This document shows positions 34,337 through 43,078 of a stretch of 64,000 nucleotides of DNA, one piece after another (positions within the stretch are counted from its first letter, which is position 1; every line of letters starts with the position of its first letter). A model generated the notes under the pieces. That model saw only the letters and a program-made list of their open reading frames with translations. It was not told the DNA's origin and searched no databases. The translations under genes were made by a program, and so were the position numbers. Origin of the DNA: Roseateles amylovorans (GTDB lineage Bacteria; Pseudomonadota; Gammaproteobacteria; Burkholderiales; Burkholderiaceae_C). The DNA lies in the NCBI RefSeq assembly GCF_025398155.2, contig NZ_CP104562.2:1116001-1180000 (forward strand), written 5' to 3'.

Positions 34337-35380
34337 ATGGACATCACTCAACTGCTGGCATTCTCGGTCAAGAACAAGGCTTCTGACCTCCACCTCTCGG
34401 CCGGACTGCCGCCGATGATCCGTGTGCATGGAGATGTGCGCCGGATCAATGTCGAACCGCTCGAGCACCGCCAGGTGCACGACATGGTCTACGACATCAT
34501 GAGCGATGCGCAGCGCAAGGCTTATGAAGAGACGCTGGAAGTCGACTTCTCGTTCGAGATCCAGGGCCTGGCGCGCTTCCGCGTCAACGCCTTCAATCAC
34601 AACCGGGGCTCCGGGGCGGTCTTCCGGACGATTCCGTCCAAGATCCTGACGCTGGAACAGCTCAGCGCGCCCAAGGTGTTTGCCGAGCTGGCGCTCAAGC
34701 CGCGCGGCATGGTGCTGGTGACCGGTCCGACTGGCTCCGGCAAGAGCACGACCTTGGCCGCCATGGTCAATCACCTGAACGAAAACGAGTACGGCCACAT
34801 CCTCACGATCGAGGATCCGATCGAATTCGTGCATGAATCCAAGAAGTGCCTCATCAACCAGCGCGAGGTGGGGCCGCAGACGCTGAGCTTCTCCAACGCG
34901 CTGCGTTCGGCGCTGCGGGAAGACCCGGACTGCATCCTGGTGGGCGAGTTGCGTGACCTGGAAACCATCCGCCTGGCGCTGACCGCGGCCGAAACCGGCC
35001 ACTTGGTCTTCGGCACGCTGCACACGTCCTCGGCCGCGAAGACGGTGGACCGGATCGTCGACGTGTTCCCGGCGGCGGAAAAGGACATGGTGCGGGCGAT
35101 GCTGTCCGAATCGCTGGTCGCGGTGATTTCGCAGACCTTGTGCAAAACCAAGGACGGCGCGGGCCGGGTGGCGGCGCACGAGATCATGCTGGGCACCTCG
35201 GCCATCCGCAACCTGATCCGGGAGAACAAGGTCGCGCAGATGTATTCGTCGATCCAGACCGGTAACAACCTGGGCATGCAGACGCTGGACCAGAACCTGA
35301 CGGAACTGGTGCGTCGCAATGTCATTTCGCCCGCGGAAGCCCGCGGCAAGGCGAAGTTTCCCGAAAACTTTCCCGGGTGA
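34337..35380 (+). CDS. pilT: Type IV pilus retraction ATPase PilT
   Basis: A 347-residue hexameric ATPase that depolymerises type IV pili for twitching. Walker A GPTGSGKST, the Asp box TIEDPIEFVH, Walker B LVGELRDLETI and the His box FGTLHTSSAAKT are present, as is the AIRNLIRENK segment. Length is standard. The ATG at 34337 gives MDITQLLAFSVKNKASDLHL, the expected start. It is followed by pilU after a 355-bp gap on the same strand. Confidence 0.97.
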   Translation: MDITQLLAFSVKNKASDLHLSAGLPPMIRVHGDVRRINVEPLEHRQVHDMVYDIMSDAQRKAYEETLEVDFSFEIQGLARFRVNAFNHNRGSGAVFRTIPSKILTLEQLSAPKVFAELALKPRGMVLVTGPTGSGKSTTLAAMVNHLNENEYGHILTIEDPIEFVHESKKCLINQREVGPQTLSFSNALRSALREDPDCILVGELRDLETIRLALTAAETGHLVFGTLHTSSAAKTVDRIVDVFPAAEKDMVRAMLSESLVAVISQTLCKTKDGAGRVAAHEIMLGTSAIRNLIRENKVAQMYSSIQTGNNLGMQTLDQNLTELVRRNVISPAEARGKAKFPENFPG

Positions 35381-35735
35381 GATGGGGCCCCCGGTTTGGC
35401 CGGCCCTAGAGGCCGACCAAACCACCCCCCAAGGGGATCGGGCCGGCTTGGGGCGGCCCGGCGCTCGGCCCGTGGTGCGGTCTTCACCTCCGCCGGCTGC
35501 GCGGCTACAGCGGACACGTCATTCGGGCAGCGGGGACGTTCTCTGTAGCGCTTGACGGAGCTCCGCCCGAGTTGGCCGACGCGGTCGATGGCCGGGCTGG
35601 CGAGCTGGAATCTGGATGGTCGGTCGGGGGGCCGTCATCGGGCGGCGGGCATGGAATTGATTGGTCGAGGCGGCTTGCCGGCTCTTCTCTGTTTATGTAG
35701 GTTGGTCCGTGGGGCCGGCTTCAATAGGATTTCGT
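35381..35735 (+). other. 355-bp pilT-pilU gap with a strong stem-loop
   Basis: A stem of GGTTTGG and CGGCC against GGCCG and CCAAACC with one mismatch spans 35393-35423, 13 bp after the pilT stop, but no T-tract follows, so it is a weak terminator or an RNA-processing hairpin. No gene is supported in the rest. The gap is long enough for a separate pilU promoter, although none stands out. Confidence 0.5.
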
Positions 35736-36872
35736 ATGGAACGCGATCAGGCGACAAAGTTCATCAACGATTTGCTGCGCCTGATGGTGTCGCGCAAGGG
35801 GTCGGACTTGTTCCTCACAGCCGATTTCCCGCCGGCCATCAAGGTGGATGGCAAGGTGACGAAGGTGTCGCCGCAGCCGCTCACCGGGCAGCACACGCTG
35901 CAGTTGGCGCGCTCGATCATGAACGACAAGCAGGCGGCCGATTTCGAGCGCACGAAGGAGTGCAATTTCGCGATCTCGCCGCAAGGCATCGGGCGCTTCC
36001 GCGTCAACGCCTATATCCAGCAAAGCCATGTGGCCCTGGTGCTGCGGACCATCCCCCAGATCCTGCCGACGGTGGAATCCCTGGATCTGCCCCCGATCCT
36101 CAAGGACGTGGTGCAAACCAAGCGCGGGCTGGTGATCCTGGTCGGCGCCACCGGCTCCGGCAAGAGCACCTCGCTCGCCGCAATGGTGGACCATCGCAAT
36201 GAAACCACCTACGGCCACATCATCACGATCGAAGATCCGGTGGAGTTCGTGCATCCGCACAAGAACTGCATCATCAGCCAGCGCGAGGTGGGCCTGGACA
36301 CCGAAGGCTGGGAGCAGGCGCTGAAGAACACGCTGCGTCAGGCCCCCGACGTGATCCTGATGGGCGAAATCCGCGATCGCGAAACCATGGAGCATGCGGT
36401 GGCCTTCGCCGAAACCGGCCACCTGTGCATGGCCACGCTGCACGCCAACAGCGCCAACCAGGCGCTGGACCGGATCATCAACTTCTTCCCGGAAGAACGT
36501 CGCGCCCAGCTGCTGATGGATCTGTCGCTGAACCTGAAGGCCCTGGTGTCGCAACGCCTGTTGCCGCGTCAGGAAGGCAAGGGCCGTATCGCCGCCGTCG
36601 AGATCCTGCTCAACACGCCGCTGATCTCCGACCTGATCTTCAAGGGCGATGTGGGCGAGATCAAGGAAATCATGAAGCGCTCGCGCGAGCTCGGCATGCA
36701 GACCTTCGACCAGGCGCTGTTCGATCTCTATGAGATGGGCAAGGTGACCTACGAAGACGCGCTGCGCAATGCGGACTCGGTGAATGACCTGCGTCTGCAG
36801 ATCAAGCTCAACAGCGAGCGGGCCCGCAGCGGCGATCTGTCCTCCGGCACCGAGCATTTCTCGATCGTCTGA
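35736..36872 (+). CDS. pilU: Type IV pilus ATPase PilU
   Basis: A 378-residue PilT paralogue that assists retraction. Walker A GATGSGKST, TIEDPVEFVH, LMGEIRDRETM and MATLHANSANQA are intact. The longer C-terminus after the ATPase core (RERELGMQTFDQALFDLYEMG-type segment and a tail ending GTEHFSIV) is typical of PilU. AGGA precedes the ATG at 35736; the additional 25 codons that could be read upstream have no SD. It directly follows pilT. Confidence 0.95.
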   Translation: MERDQATKFINDLLRLMVSRKGSDLFLTADFPPAIKVDGKVTKVSPQPLTGQHTLQLARSIMNDKQAADFERTKECNFAISPQGIGRFRVNAYIQQSHVALVLRTIPQILPTVESLDLPPILKDVVQTKRGLVILVGATGSGKSTSLAAMVDHRNETTYGHIITIEDPVEFVHPHKNCIISQREVGLDTEGWEQALKNTLRQAPDVILMGEIRDRETMEHAVAFAETGHLCMATLHANSANQALDRIINFFPEERRAQLLMDLSLNLKALVSQRLLPRQEGKGRIAAVEILLNTPLISDLIFKGDVGEIKEIMKRSRELGMQTFDQALFDLYEMGKVTYEDALRNADSVNDLRLQIKLNSERARSGDLSSGTEHFSIV

Positions 36873-36912
36873 TGGCGGTGGCCGTCCCCTCCACGTTCCG
36901 AACAGGTTCCCC

Positions 36913-37815
36913 ATGAGCAGCATCGGCTCCCGCAGCTACGACGCGACGCCGTCGATCCGTGTCGCCTTCCTCGGCCTCGGCGTGATGGGCTTTCCCATGG
37001 CCGGCCATCTGGCCCGCGCCGGCCATCAGGTCACCGTCTACAACCGCACCGCGGCCAAGGCGCAGGCCTGGGTGGCCGAGTTCGGTGGCGCGTCCGCTGC
37101 CACGCCGCGCGAAGCCGCGCAGGGCGCTGCACTGGTGTTCGCCTGCGTCGGCAACGATGCGGACCTGCGCTCGGTGGTGCTGGGTGATGACGGCGCCTTT
37201 GCCGGCATGGCCGCAGGCGCCGTGTTTGTCGATCACACCACCGCGTCCGCAGAAATCGCCCGTGAGCTTCATGCGCAGGCCCAGCAGCGCGGTCTGCATT
37301 TTGTCGACGCGCCGGTGTCCGGCGGTCAGGCTGGCGCCGTCAACGGTGCGCTGACGGTGATGTGCGGCGGCGATGAGGCACCGTTCGAGCGGGCCCGCCC
37401 GCTGGCGCTGCACTTCGGCAAGGCGGTGACCCGCATCGGTGATGCGGGCGCCGGTCAATTGGCCAAGATGGTCAACCAGATCTGCATCGCCGGCATCGTG
37501 CAGGGCCTGTCGGAGGCGATCGCCTTCGGCCAGAAGAGCGGGCTGCCGATGTCGCTGGTGCTGGACGTCATCGGCAAGGGCGCGGCCCAGAGCTGGCAGA
37601 TGGACAACCGCGGCAAAACCATGGTGGAGGACAAGTTCGACTTCGGCTTCGCCGTCGATTGGATGCGCAAGGACCTCGGCCTGGTGCTCGAGGAGGCCCG
37701 CAGCAACGGCGCGCGCCTGCCGCTGACCGCGCTGGTCGACCAGTTCTATGCCGATGTCCAGGCCCAGGGCGGCGGACGTCTGGACACGTCCAGCCTGATC
37801 AAACGCCTGCGCTGA
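36913..37815 (+). CDS. NAD(P)-dependent beta-hydroxyacid dehydrogenase
   Basis: A 300-residue member of the 3-hydroxyisobutyrate dehydrogenase family (relatives include tartronate-semialdehyde reductase). The Rossmann motif FLGLGVMGFPMAGHL, the substrate signature DAPVSGGQAGAVNGAL and the catalytic-lysine region GQLAKMVNQI are present. The exact substrate cannot be assigned. It follows pilU by 40 bp on the same strand and ends 72 bp before a strong bidirectional terminator. Confidence 0.9.
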   Translation: MSSIGSRSYDATPSIRVAFLGLGVMGFPMAGHLARAGHQVTVYNRTAAKAQAWVAEFGGASAATPREAAQGAALVFACVGNDADLRSVVLGDDGAFAGMAAGAVFVDHTTASAEIARELHAQAQQRGLHFVDAPVSGGQAGAVNGALTVMCGGDEAPFERARPLALHFGKAVTRIGDAGAGQLAKMVNQICIAGIVQGLSEAIAFGQKSGLPMSLVLDVIGKGAAQSWQMDNRGKTMVEDKFDFGFAVDWMRKDLGLVLEEARSNGARLPLTALVDQFYADVQAQGGGRLDTSSLIKRLR

Positions 37816-37887
37816 AGCGGTATTTCAAGCGCTGATTCAAGCGTTGATTCGCGAACGCGCATCCAAGGCCGCACGCAGGCGCCCACG

Positions 37888-37915
37888 AAAAAGCCGGTCC
37901 GAGGACCGGCTTTTT
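37888..37915. terminator. Bidirectional intrinsic terminator
   Basis: AAAAA-GCCGGTCC-GA-GGACCGGC-TTTTT: a perfect 8-bp GC stem flanked by A and T tracts. It can stop the pilU/dehydrogenase transcript on the plus strand and the BON-protein transcript on the minus strand. The rest of the 307-bp convergent gap shows nothing else. Confidence 0.93.
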
Positions 37916-38122
37916 GCTGTCTGTCGTTCGCGCTGGCCGTCGGCGGCCCGATCGGCACTGCTTGCGGCACGGGCCGAACCCGTCGACGCTTCTAGAGCGG
38001 CGCGATCGCCCCCTAGCGCCACCCAACGTCGCCCCGGCGCCATCCACCAGCCGGCCCATGACGACCGATGGCCGTTGATGGCCATCGGGGGCGGTTCGGG
38101 GATGACGCCCGGCGTCGCCCGG

Positions 38123-38761
38123 TCAGGGGTTGGACGATGCGGGCTTGGCGGGCTGCTGGCCCATGGCGGCCAGTTCGGCCTCGGTGATGATTTCCATGGC
38201 GCGGACCACCTTCTGCACGCCGCGCACGCCGCGAGCGATGTCGGAGGCACGGCTGGCTTCACGCTCGGTGACCCGGCCCATGATGTAGACGTTGCCGCGT
38301 TCGACCACCACGTAGAACGCGTTGGTGATCAGGTCTTTGGCATCGACCAGGCTGGCCTTGACCTTGGCGGCGATGGCGACGTCGTTGGCCCGGCTGGACA
38401 GCGAGCTCAGCATGCCGACGCCGACCTCGTTGAGCACCGAATTCACGTTCTCGACACCGCGGGCGATGTTCTCGACCGCCGCGCGGTCTTCGTCATTGCG
38501 GGTCTCGCCGGTCAGCAGCACCATGCGGTTGTAGCTGTTGACATTGATGTGCACGCGATCGCCCAACTGTTCACGGATGCGGTTGGCGGTCTTGAGCTCG
38601 ATGCCCTGGTCCTCCAGTTGGGTGCCGGAGGTGCGACGGTCGGTCACCACGAAGGCGCTGCCGACAGCGGCGCCGCCCAGCATCAGCGGCACACAGGCGG
38701 TTTGCAGCAACGCGCCGCCCAGGGCAGCGACCAGGAGCAGGGTGCGGGTCTTGTTGATCAT
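38123..38761 (-). CDS. dolP: BON-domain outer-membrane lipoprotein (DolP/YraP-like)
   Basis: A 212-residue lipoprotein with a lipobox LLQTAC (Cys23) and two BON domains (about 50-115 and 125-190: RVHINVNSYNRMVLLTGE, then AFYVVVERGNVYIMGRV). DolP/YraP is an envelope-integrity lipoprotein at the outer membrane. The gene order rsmI-yraN-SIS protein-BON protein is the same as rsmI-(lpoA)-yraN-diaA-dolP in E. coli, which supports the assignment. The tail is Ala/Pro/Ser-rich. Confidence 0.9.
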   Translation of the reverse strand: MINKTRTLLLVAALGGALLQTACVPLMLGGAAVGSAFVVTDRRTSGTQLEDQGIELKTANRIREQLGDRVHINVNSYNRMVLLTGETRNDEDRAAVENIARGVENVNSVLNEVGVGMLSSLSSRANDVAIAAKVKASLVDAKDLITNAFYVVVERGNVYIMGRVTEREASRASDIARGVRGVQKVVRAMEIITEAELAAMGQQPAKPASSNP

Positions 38762-38894
38762 CGTCGGGTCCTTCGGGAATCGTGCGCGGGAGGTGGAGGA
38801 GGAGGTGGGGCGCCATCAGGCGGCCTGTGGAACGGACCGGCAGGGCGGCGCGGGCTGGCCCGCTGTCAGACAACGCCACGGCAGGGCGATCGGA

Positions 38895-39464
38895 TTACTC
38901 GGTCGCACCCAGCAGTTGCAGGTCGATCGCATCGGCCAGGCAGTGAGAGAGCAAACGGTGCGCCTCCGCCACCCGGGCGAAACGGCTGTGCGGCACGCGC
39001 AGTTGCACATCGGTGTCGAGCAGGGCGCCGCGCCAGTCGTCGTCCTGGGTGCCGCTGAGCACGATGACGCTCATCTCCTGCCCATGCGCGACCTGCAGCA
39101 GCGCACCGACAGCGCCGCTGGACTGGTTCTCGAACAGTAGCAGCAGGTCGCCGGGATGCCCCAGGGTCTGAACCTGACGCATCAGGGCCGAGGCGGGATC
39201 GCTGTAGCCCTGGGCCTGCGCATCCAGTGCGATGGCGGCCAGGCCCGGGCGCTCCTGTTCGAAGCGGCCGGCCAGCAGCGAGGCCAGCGCGGTGGCGTCC
39301 GCCGCCGAGATGCCGAGCCCGGCGCACCAGACCCGTCCGCCGCCGGTCAGGGCGTCCACCATCATTTGAGCGGCCACTGCGAGCGGCCGCGACAGGCCTT
39401 CGGCGATCTGATAGAGCAGATCGGCGCTTTCGAAGAACTGTTGTTGTATGCGTTGTTCCAACAT
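38895..39464 (-). CDS. SIS-domain protein, DiaA/GmhA-like
   Basis: A 189-residue single SIS-domain protein, LEQRIQQQFFESADLLYQIA at the start and GGGRVWCAGLGISAADATALASLL in the phosphosugar-binding loop. By gene order it corresponds to DiaA, the DnaA-binding initiation regulator of E. coli, a relative of phosphoheptose isomerase GmhA. The loop here reads GLGISAADA instead of the GNGGSAADA typical of GmhA, so isomerase activity is doubtful. A 133-bp gap separates it from the BON gene. Confidence 0.8.
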   Translation of the reverse strand: MLEQRIQQQFFESADLLYQIAEGLSRPLAVAAQMMVDALTGGGRVWCAGLGISAADATALASLLAGRFEQERPGLAAIALDAQAQGYSDPASALMRQVQTLGHPGDLLLLFENQSSGAVGALLQVAHGQEMSVIVLSGTQDDDWRGALLDTDVQLRVPHSRFARVAEAHRLLSHCLADAIDLQLLGATE

Positions 39465-39620
39465 GAGCGCGGATGATAAGTGCTAACCCGGCCCCTTCCG
39501 ACGCAGCCTCGTCTCGCGCCTGCGGCAAGGCGTTGCGAGCGGTTGCGAGGTGTAGCGGGGCGCCCTGAGGGCGCCGGGGCGGCGGCGTCCGCTTCGGCTT
39601 CGGCGGCTGTGTCGGCGCTG

Positions 39621-39650
39621 GCGATGGCGATGGCGTCCGCGTCCGCGTCC
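39621..39650. repeat. 6-bp degenerate tandem repeat, five units
   Basis: GCGATG twice then GCGTCC three times, in the ~197-bp gap between the SIS gene and yraN. Confidence 0.6.
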
Positions 39651-39661
39651 GCCCGGCAGCT

Positions 39662-40063
39662 TCAGTCGGGCGGCGACGACCAGGCACTGCTGCTGTCGAA
39701 GGCCCCTGGCAGCCACTCGATGGCCTCGCCGTCGATGGCGACGATGTCGAAGCGGCAGGGCGGGGTGATCCGCAGGGTGCGCAGGTAGTGACCGGCCGCG
39801 AAGATGATGCGCCGCTGCTTGGCCGGTGTGATGCTGGCCGCCGCGCCGCCGTGCGAGGCATCGCTGCGGGCGCGCACTTCGACGAACACCAGCGTGCCGT
39901 CGGGCGCTCGCATGATCAGATCGACCTCACCGCCCCGGGCGTGGGGACCGCGCGCGACCCGATAATTGCGCTCCGCCAGACGCAGGCCTTGGCGGTTCAG
40001 GTAGTTCAACGCGCGGGTTTCGGCATCGTCGCCGCGCGATTTTGTGGAGAGTGTCTTGAACAT
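39662..40063 (-). CDS. yraN: YraN family (UPF0102) nuclease-like protein
   Basis: A 133-residue UPF0102 protein with a restriction-endonuclease-like core: RGDDAETRALNYLNRQGL, NYRVARGPHARGGEVDLIM, then LVFVEVRAR, supplying the Glu, Asp and E-x-K/R-type residues of that fold. Function is not established. It is head-to-head with rsmI; the starts are 22 bp apart, or overlapping if the TTG start of rsmI is used. The last ~20 residues are Ser/Trp/Pro-rich. Confidence 0.9.
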   Translation of the reverse strand: MFKTLSTKSRGDDAETRALNYLNRQGLRLAERNYRVARGPHARGGEVDLIMRAPDGTLVFVEVRARSDASHGGAAASITPAKQRRIIFAAGHYLRTLRITPPCRFDIVAIDGEAIEWLPGAFDSSSAWSSPPD

Positions 40064-40085
40064 CCCCTCGTCTCCGTCCAGCTCG

Positions 40086-41006
40086 ATGAGCGAGGCGGCA
40101 GCCGCCGCCGCCGGGCATCAGCAGTATCCGGCGGGCACCCTCTATCTGGTGGCCACACCGATCGGAAACTTGGCCGATATCAGTCTCCGGGCGATTCATC
40201 TGCTGGGCCTGGTGGATGCAGTCGCCTGCGAGGACACCCGAGTGAGTGCGCAACTGCTGCGCTGGCTCGGTCTGCACAAGCCGATGGTGGCGCTGCATCA
40301 GCACAACGAGCAGACCGCCGCCGAAGCCGTGGTCGCCCGTCTGCGCCAGGGCGAACGCATCGCCTACATCAGCGATGCGGGCACGCCGGCGGTGTCCGAC
40401 CCCGGTGCCGTGCTGGTGGCGGCCGCGCAGCGTGCCGGCGTGCGGGTGCTGCCGCTGCCCGGCGCCAGCAGCGCGATCACCGCGCTGAGCGCGGCCGGGG
40501 ATGCGCGGGCGCAGGGTTTTCGATTCGTCGGCTTCCTGCCGACCAAGGCGGCCGAGCGTCGCAGCGCGGTGCAGGCCTTGGGCGGTGCCGCGCACAGCCA
40601 GATCCTGTTCGAGGCGCCCCATCGCATCGAGGACCTGCTCGGCCTGCTGGCAGAGCTGGTGCCTTCGCAGTCGCTCACGCTCTGCCGGGAGCTGACCAAG
40701 CAGTTCGAGACCGTCCACACCGCCCTCTGTTCGGACTTTCCTGCCTGGCTGGCGGCTGACAAACAGCGCGAGCGGGGTGAATTCGTGCTGGTGCTGCATG
40801 CGGCGCCGCCGGCTGAGAACACCGGTCTGCCGGACGAAGCGCTGAGGGTGCTCCGGCTGCTGATGCGGGAATTGCCGCTGAAGCAGGCGGTGGGACTCGC
40901 CTCCGAGATCAGCGGTTCGCCGCGCAATGCGCTTTATCAGCAGGCGCTGGCATGGAAACAGGACGCCGACGGCGATGACGACGCCGCAGGAGATGACGCG
41001 ACCTAG
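40086..41006 (+). CDS. rsmI: 16S rRNA (cytidine1402-2'-O)-methyltransferase RsmI
   Basis: A SAM-dependent methyltransferase of about 306 residues that modifies C1402 in the ribosomal P site. TLYLVATPIGNLADISLRA, EDTRVSAQLLRWLG, AYISDAGTPAVSDPG and LPGASSAITALSAAG are family motifs. The start is uncertain: ATG 40086 has a poor SD, while TTG 40056 has GGAGAG 5 bp upstream but overlaps the divergent yraN start. The C-terminal tail is acidic (DADGDDDAAGDDAT). Confidence 0.93.
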   Translation: MSEAAAAAAGHQQYPAGTLYLVATPIGNLADISLRAIHLLGLVDAVACEDTRVSAQLLRWLGLHKPMVALHQHNEQTAAEAVVARLRQGERIAYISDAGTPAVSDPGAVLVAAAQRAGVRVLPLPGASSAITALSAAGDARAQGFRFVGFLPTKAAERRSAVQALGGAAHSQILFEAPHRIEDLLGLLAELVPSQSLTLCRELTKQFETVHTALCSDFPAWLAADKQRERGEFVLVLHAAPPAENTGLPDEALRVLRLLMRELPLKQAVGLASEISGSPRNALYQQALAWKQDADGDDDAAGDDAT

Positions 41007-41060
41007 GCGCTGACGCCGGTCGCGTTCGCTGTGAGCGTCGACCGGCTGCCGGCAGACCGC

Positions 41061-41158
41061 GACCAGCGACCAGCGACCAGCGACCGGAGACCAGCGACCA
41101 GCGACCAGCGACCAGTGACCAGTGACCAGTGACCAGTGACCAGTGACCAGTGACCAGC
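41061..41158. repeat. 7-bp tandem repeat, 14 units
   Basis: Fourteen adjacent heptamers: GACCAGC three times, one GACCGGA variant, GACCAGC three times, GACCAGT six times, then GACCAGC. It lies between rsmI and tldD. The homogeneous T-type block looks recently expanded. Unit length is not a multiple of three, so it is not a coding repeat. Confidence 0.97.
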
Positions 41159-41283
41159 TACCGGCGAGCGACTGCCGTTTCCCGCCGCCGTTGCCTCCGT
41201 CTGGCTTCCGGTTCCATCCCCGCCGTAAGGGCCGGGAATCCATCTGCTGGGCATGGGCGGGGCGGCTGCCTACAATCAGTCGC

Positions 41284-42747
41284 ATGATTTCGCGCGAACC
41301 CACCCTCGCCCGCCTGGTCACTGCCCGTGCCCAGTTGCTCGAACCTTTCGGGCTCACTGACCAAACCCTCTCGCAGGCCTTGCGCCTGATCACCGAACAC
41401 CGGGTCGATGATGCCGACCTCTACTTCCAGACCACCCGCTCCGAGGGCTGGAGCCTGGAAGAGGGCATCGTCAAGAGCGGCAGCTTCTCGATCGACCAGG
41501 GCGTCGGCGTGCGCGCGGTCGCCGGCGAGAAGACGGCGTTCGCCTATTCCGATGACATTTCCGAAGCCGCGCTGCTGGATGCCGCCCGCACGGTGCGTGC
41601 GATCGCCTCCGCCGGCCAGAGCCGCCGGGTGAAGGTCCCCAGCGAGCCCACGGTGGCGGCCAGCCGGGCCCTCTACGGCGATGCCGATCCCATCGCCAGC
41701 CTGGACAGCACCCAGAAGGTGGCCCTGTTGGAGCGCACCGAGAAGATGGCGCGGGCCAAGGATCCGCGCGTCGTCCAGGTGATGGCGGGTCTCGCGGCCG
41801 AGCATGAGGTGGTGCTGATCGCCCGCGCCGATGGCACGCTGGCCGCCGATGTGCGGCCGCTGGTGCGGCTGTCGGTGACGGTGATCGCCGAGAGCAACGG
41901 CCGGCGCGAAGTCGGTTCCGGCGGCGGCGGCGGCCGGTTCGGCCTGGCCTATTTCACCGACGAGATGATCGCCTCGTATGTGGACCATGCGGTGAGCTCC
42001 GCCCTGACCAACCTGGAATCCCGCCCGGCACCGGCCGGCGAGATGACCGTGGTGCTCGGCCCGGGCTGGCCGGGCGTGCTGCTGCACGAGGCCGTCGGCC
42101 ATGGCCTGGAAGGCGACTTCAATCGCAAGGGCTCCAGCACCTTCTCCGGTCGCATCGGGGAGCGGGTCGCGTCCAAGGGCGTGACGGTGCTGGACGACGG
42201 CACCCTGCCGGATCGTCGCGGTTCGCTGAATGTCGACGACGAAGGCTGTGCCTCGCAGCGCAATGTGCTGATCGAGGACGGCATCCTGAAGGGCTACATC
42301 CAGGACGCGATGAATGCGCGCCTGATGAAGGTCGCGCCCACCGGCAACGGTCGCCGCGAAAGTTACGCGCATGTGCCGATGCCGCGCATGACCAATACCT
42401 ACATGCTGGGTGGCGACAAGGATCCGAAGGAAATCATCGCCAGCATCAAGAAGGGCCTGTACGCCACCAACTTCGGCGGCGGTCAGGTGGATATCACATC
42501 GGGCAAGTTCGTCTTCTCGGCCAGCGAAGCCTTCTGGGTCGAGAACGGTCAGATCCAGTACCCGGTCAAGGGCGCGACGCTGATCGGCAATGGCCCGGAT
42601 GCGATGAACCGCGTCAGCATGATCGGCAACGACATGCAGCTCGATACCGGCGTCGGCGTCTGCGGCAAGGAAGGCCAAAGCGTCCCCGTGGGCGTGGGCC
42701 AGCCGACCCTGCGCATCGACGGTCTGACCGTCGGCGGCACGGCCTGA
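41284..42747 (+). CDS. tldD: Metalloprotease TldD
   Basis: A 487-residue TldD, which with TldE/PmbA forms a zinc protease that processes small peptides (microcin B17, CcdA). The catalytic motif [11 protein letters not shown] (near residue 268) is intact, with preceding [11 protein letters not shown] and the C-terminal [17 protein letters not shown]. The ATG at 41284 is used; an in-frame extension upstream would include part of the 7-bp repeat. pmbA is not in this window. aroG follows on the same strand. Confidence 0.95.
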   Translation: MISREPTLARLVTARAQLLEPFGLTDQTLSQALRLITEHRVDDADLYFQTTRSEGWSLEEGIVKSGSFSIDQGVGVRAVAGEKTAFAYSDDISEAALLDAARTVRAIASAGQSRRVKVPSEPTVAASRALYGDADPIASLDSTQKVALLERTEKMARAKDPRVVQVMAGLAAEHEVVLIARADGTLAADVRPLVRLSVTVIAESNGRREVGSGGGGGRFGLAYFTDEMIASYVDHAVSSALTNLESRPAPAGEMTVVLGPGWPGVLLHEAVGHGLEGDFNRKGSSTFSGRIGERVASKGVTVLDDGTLPDRRGSLNVDDEGCASQRNVLIEDGILKGYIQDAMNARLMKVAPTGNGRRESYAHVPMPRMTNTYMLGGDKDPKEIIASIKKGLYATNFGGGQVDITSGKFVFSASEAFWVENGQIQYPVKGATLIGNGPDAMNRVSMIGNDMQLDTGVGVCGKEGQSVPVGVGQPTLRIDGLTVGGTA

Positions 42748-42866
42748 CCCCGCGGGCAACGCGACAAAGGGACCGGCCGATGCAGCGCTTGGACCGTTCA
42801 ACGTCGTGCGGCAGTCACACGGCTGCGCTTGACGGCGCGCGGTGGGCGCGTGCACTATGGGTCCCT

Positions 42867-42944
42867 ATGCGTTCTGTCGGCCAGTTTTATTTTGCTTATT
42901 TTTGGTTCTCGCACCGCCCCGGCGGAGGAGAGGCGAACGCATAA
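42867..42944 (+). CDS. aroG leader peptide, 25 aa, rich in aromatic residues
   Basis: A 25-codon ORF from ATG 42867 to TAA 42942-42944. After MRSVGQ come FYFAYFWF, seven aromatic residues (four Phe, two Tyr, one Trp) in eight codons, then SHRPGGGEANA. Such a run is the hallmark of leader peptides in ribosome-mediated attenuation of aromatic amino-acid genes. An intrinsic terminator follows 25 nt after the stop, ahead of aroG (DAHP synthase). The SD is weak, and too short an ORF to judge by codon use; the composition and context carry the call. Confidence 0.85.
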   Translation: MRSVGQFYFAYFWFSHRPGGGEANA

Positions 42945-42978
42945 GCAAGCGCCACTGAATCCTCAAGAAACCGCCGGG
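42918..42978 (+). promoter_or_regulatory. Antiterminator pairing of the aroG attenuator
   Basis: CCCGGCGG (42918-42925), inside the leader ORF just after the aromatic codons, is perfectly complementary to CCGCCGGG (42971-42978), the left arm of the terminator; the two structures exclude each other. A second 9-bp pairing, TATGCGTTC (42866-42874) with GAACGCATA (42935-42943), joins the two ends of the leader ORF. A ribosome stalled on Phe/Tyr/Trp codons would prevent the second pairing and favour the first. Confidence 0.7.
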
Positions 42979-43002
42979 CCCTCCAGCCCGGCGGTTTTTT
43001 TT
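42970..43002 (+). terminator. Attenuator terminator upstream of aroG
   Basis: ACCGCCGGGC-CCTCCA-GCCCGGCGGT, a 10-bp stem running into eight T (42995-43002), 76 bp before the aroG ATG and after the leader peptide. A terminator placed before a gene and after a leader ORF is conditional. Confidence 0.92.
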
Positions 43003-43078
43003 CGCCGGTCTCGGGAACGGCGCGAGGAAGGCCCGAAACGGCCGCGCTTCCCCACCGACCTCAATGAAAGCGTCACCC

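Noticed and set aside
32098..34386. A 762-codon plus-strand frame opposite the cyclase and yggS
   Set aside because: Gln/His/Pro/Arg-rich nonsense composition, no motif, fully antisense to two well-identified genes.
41061..41158. CRISPR-like appearance of the repeated DNA
   Set aside because: Units are 7 bp with no spacers and there are no cas genes; it is a simple tandem repeat.
42857..42866. Alternative ATG for the aroG leader in another frame
   Set aside because: It gives a Leu/Phe/Arg-rich frame without a stop before the terminator; the frame from 42867 alone has the aromatic run and a proper stop.
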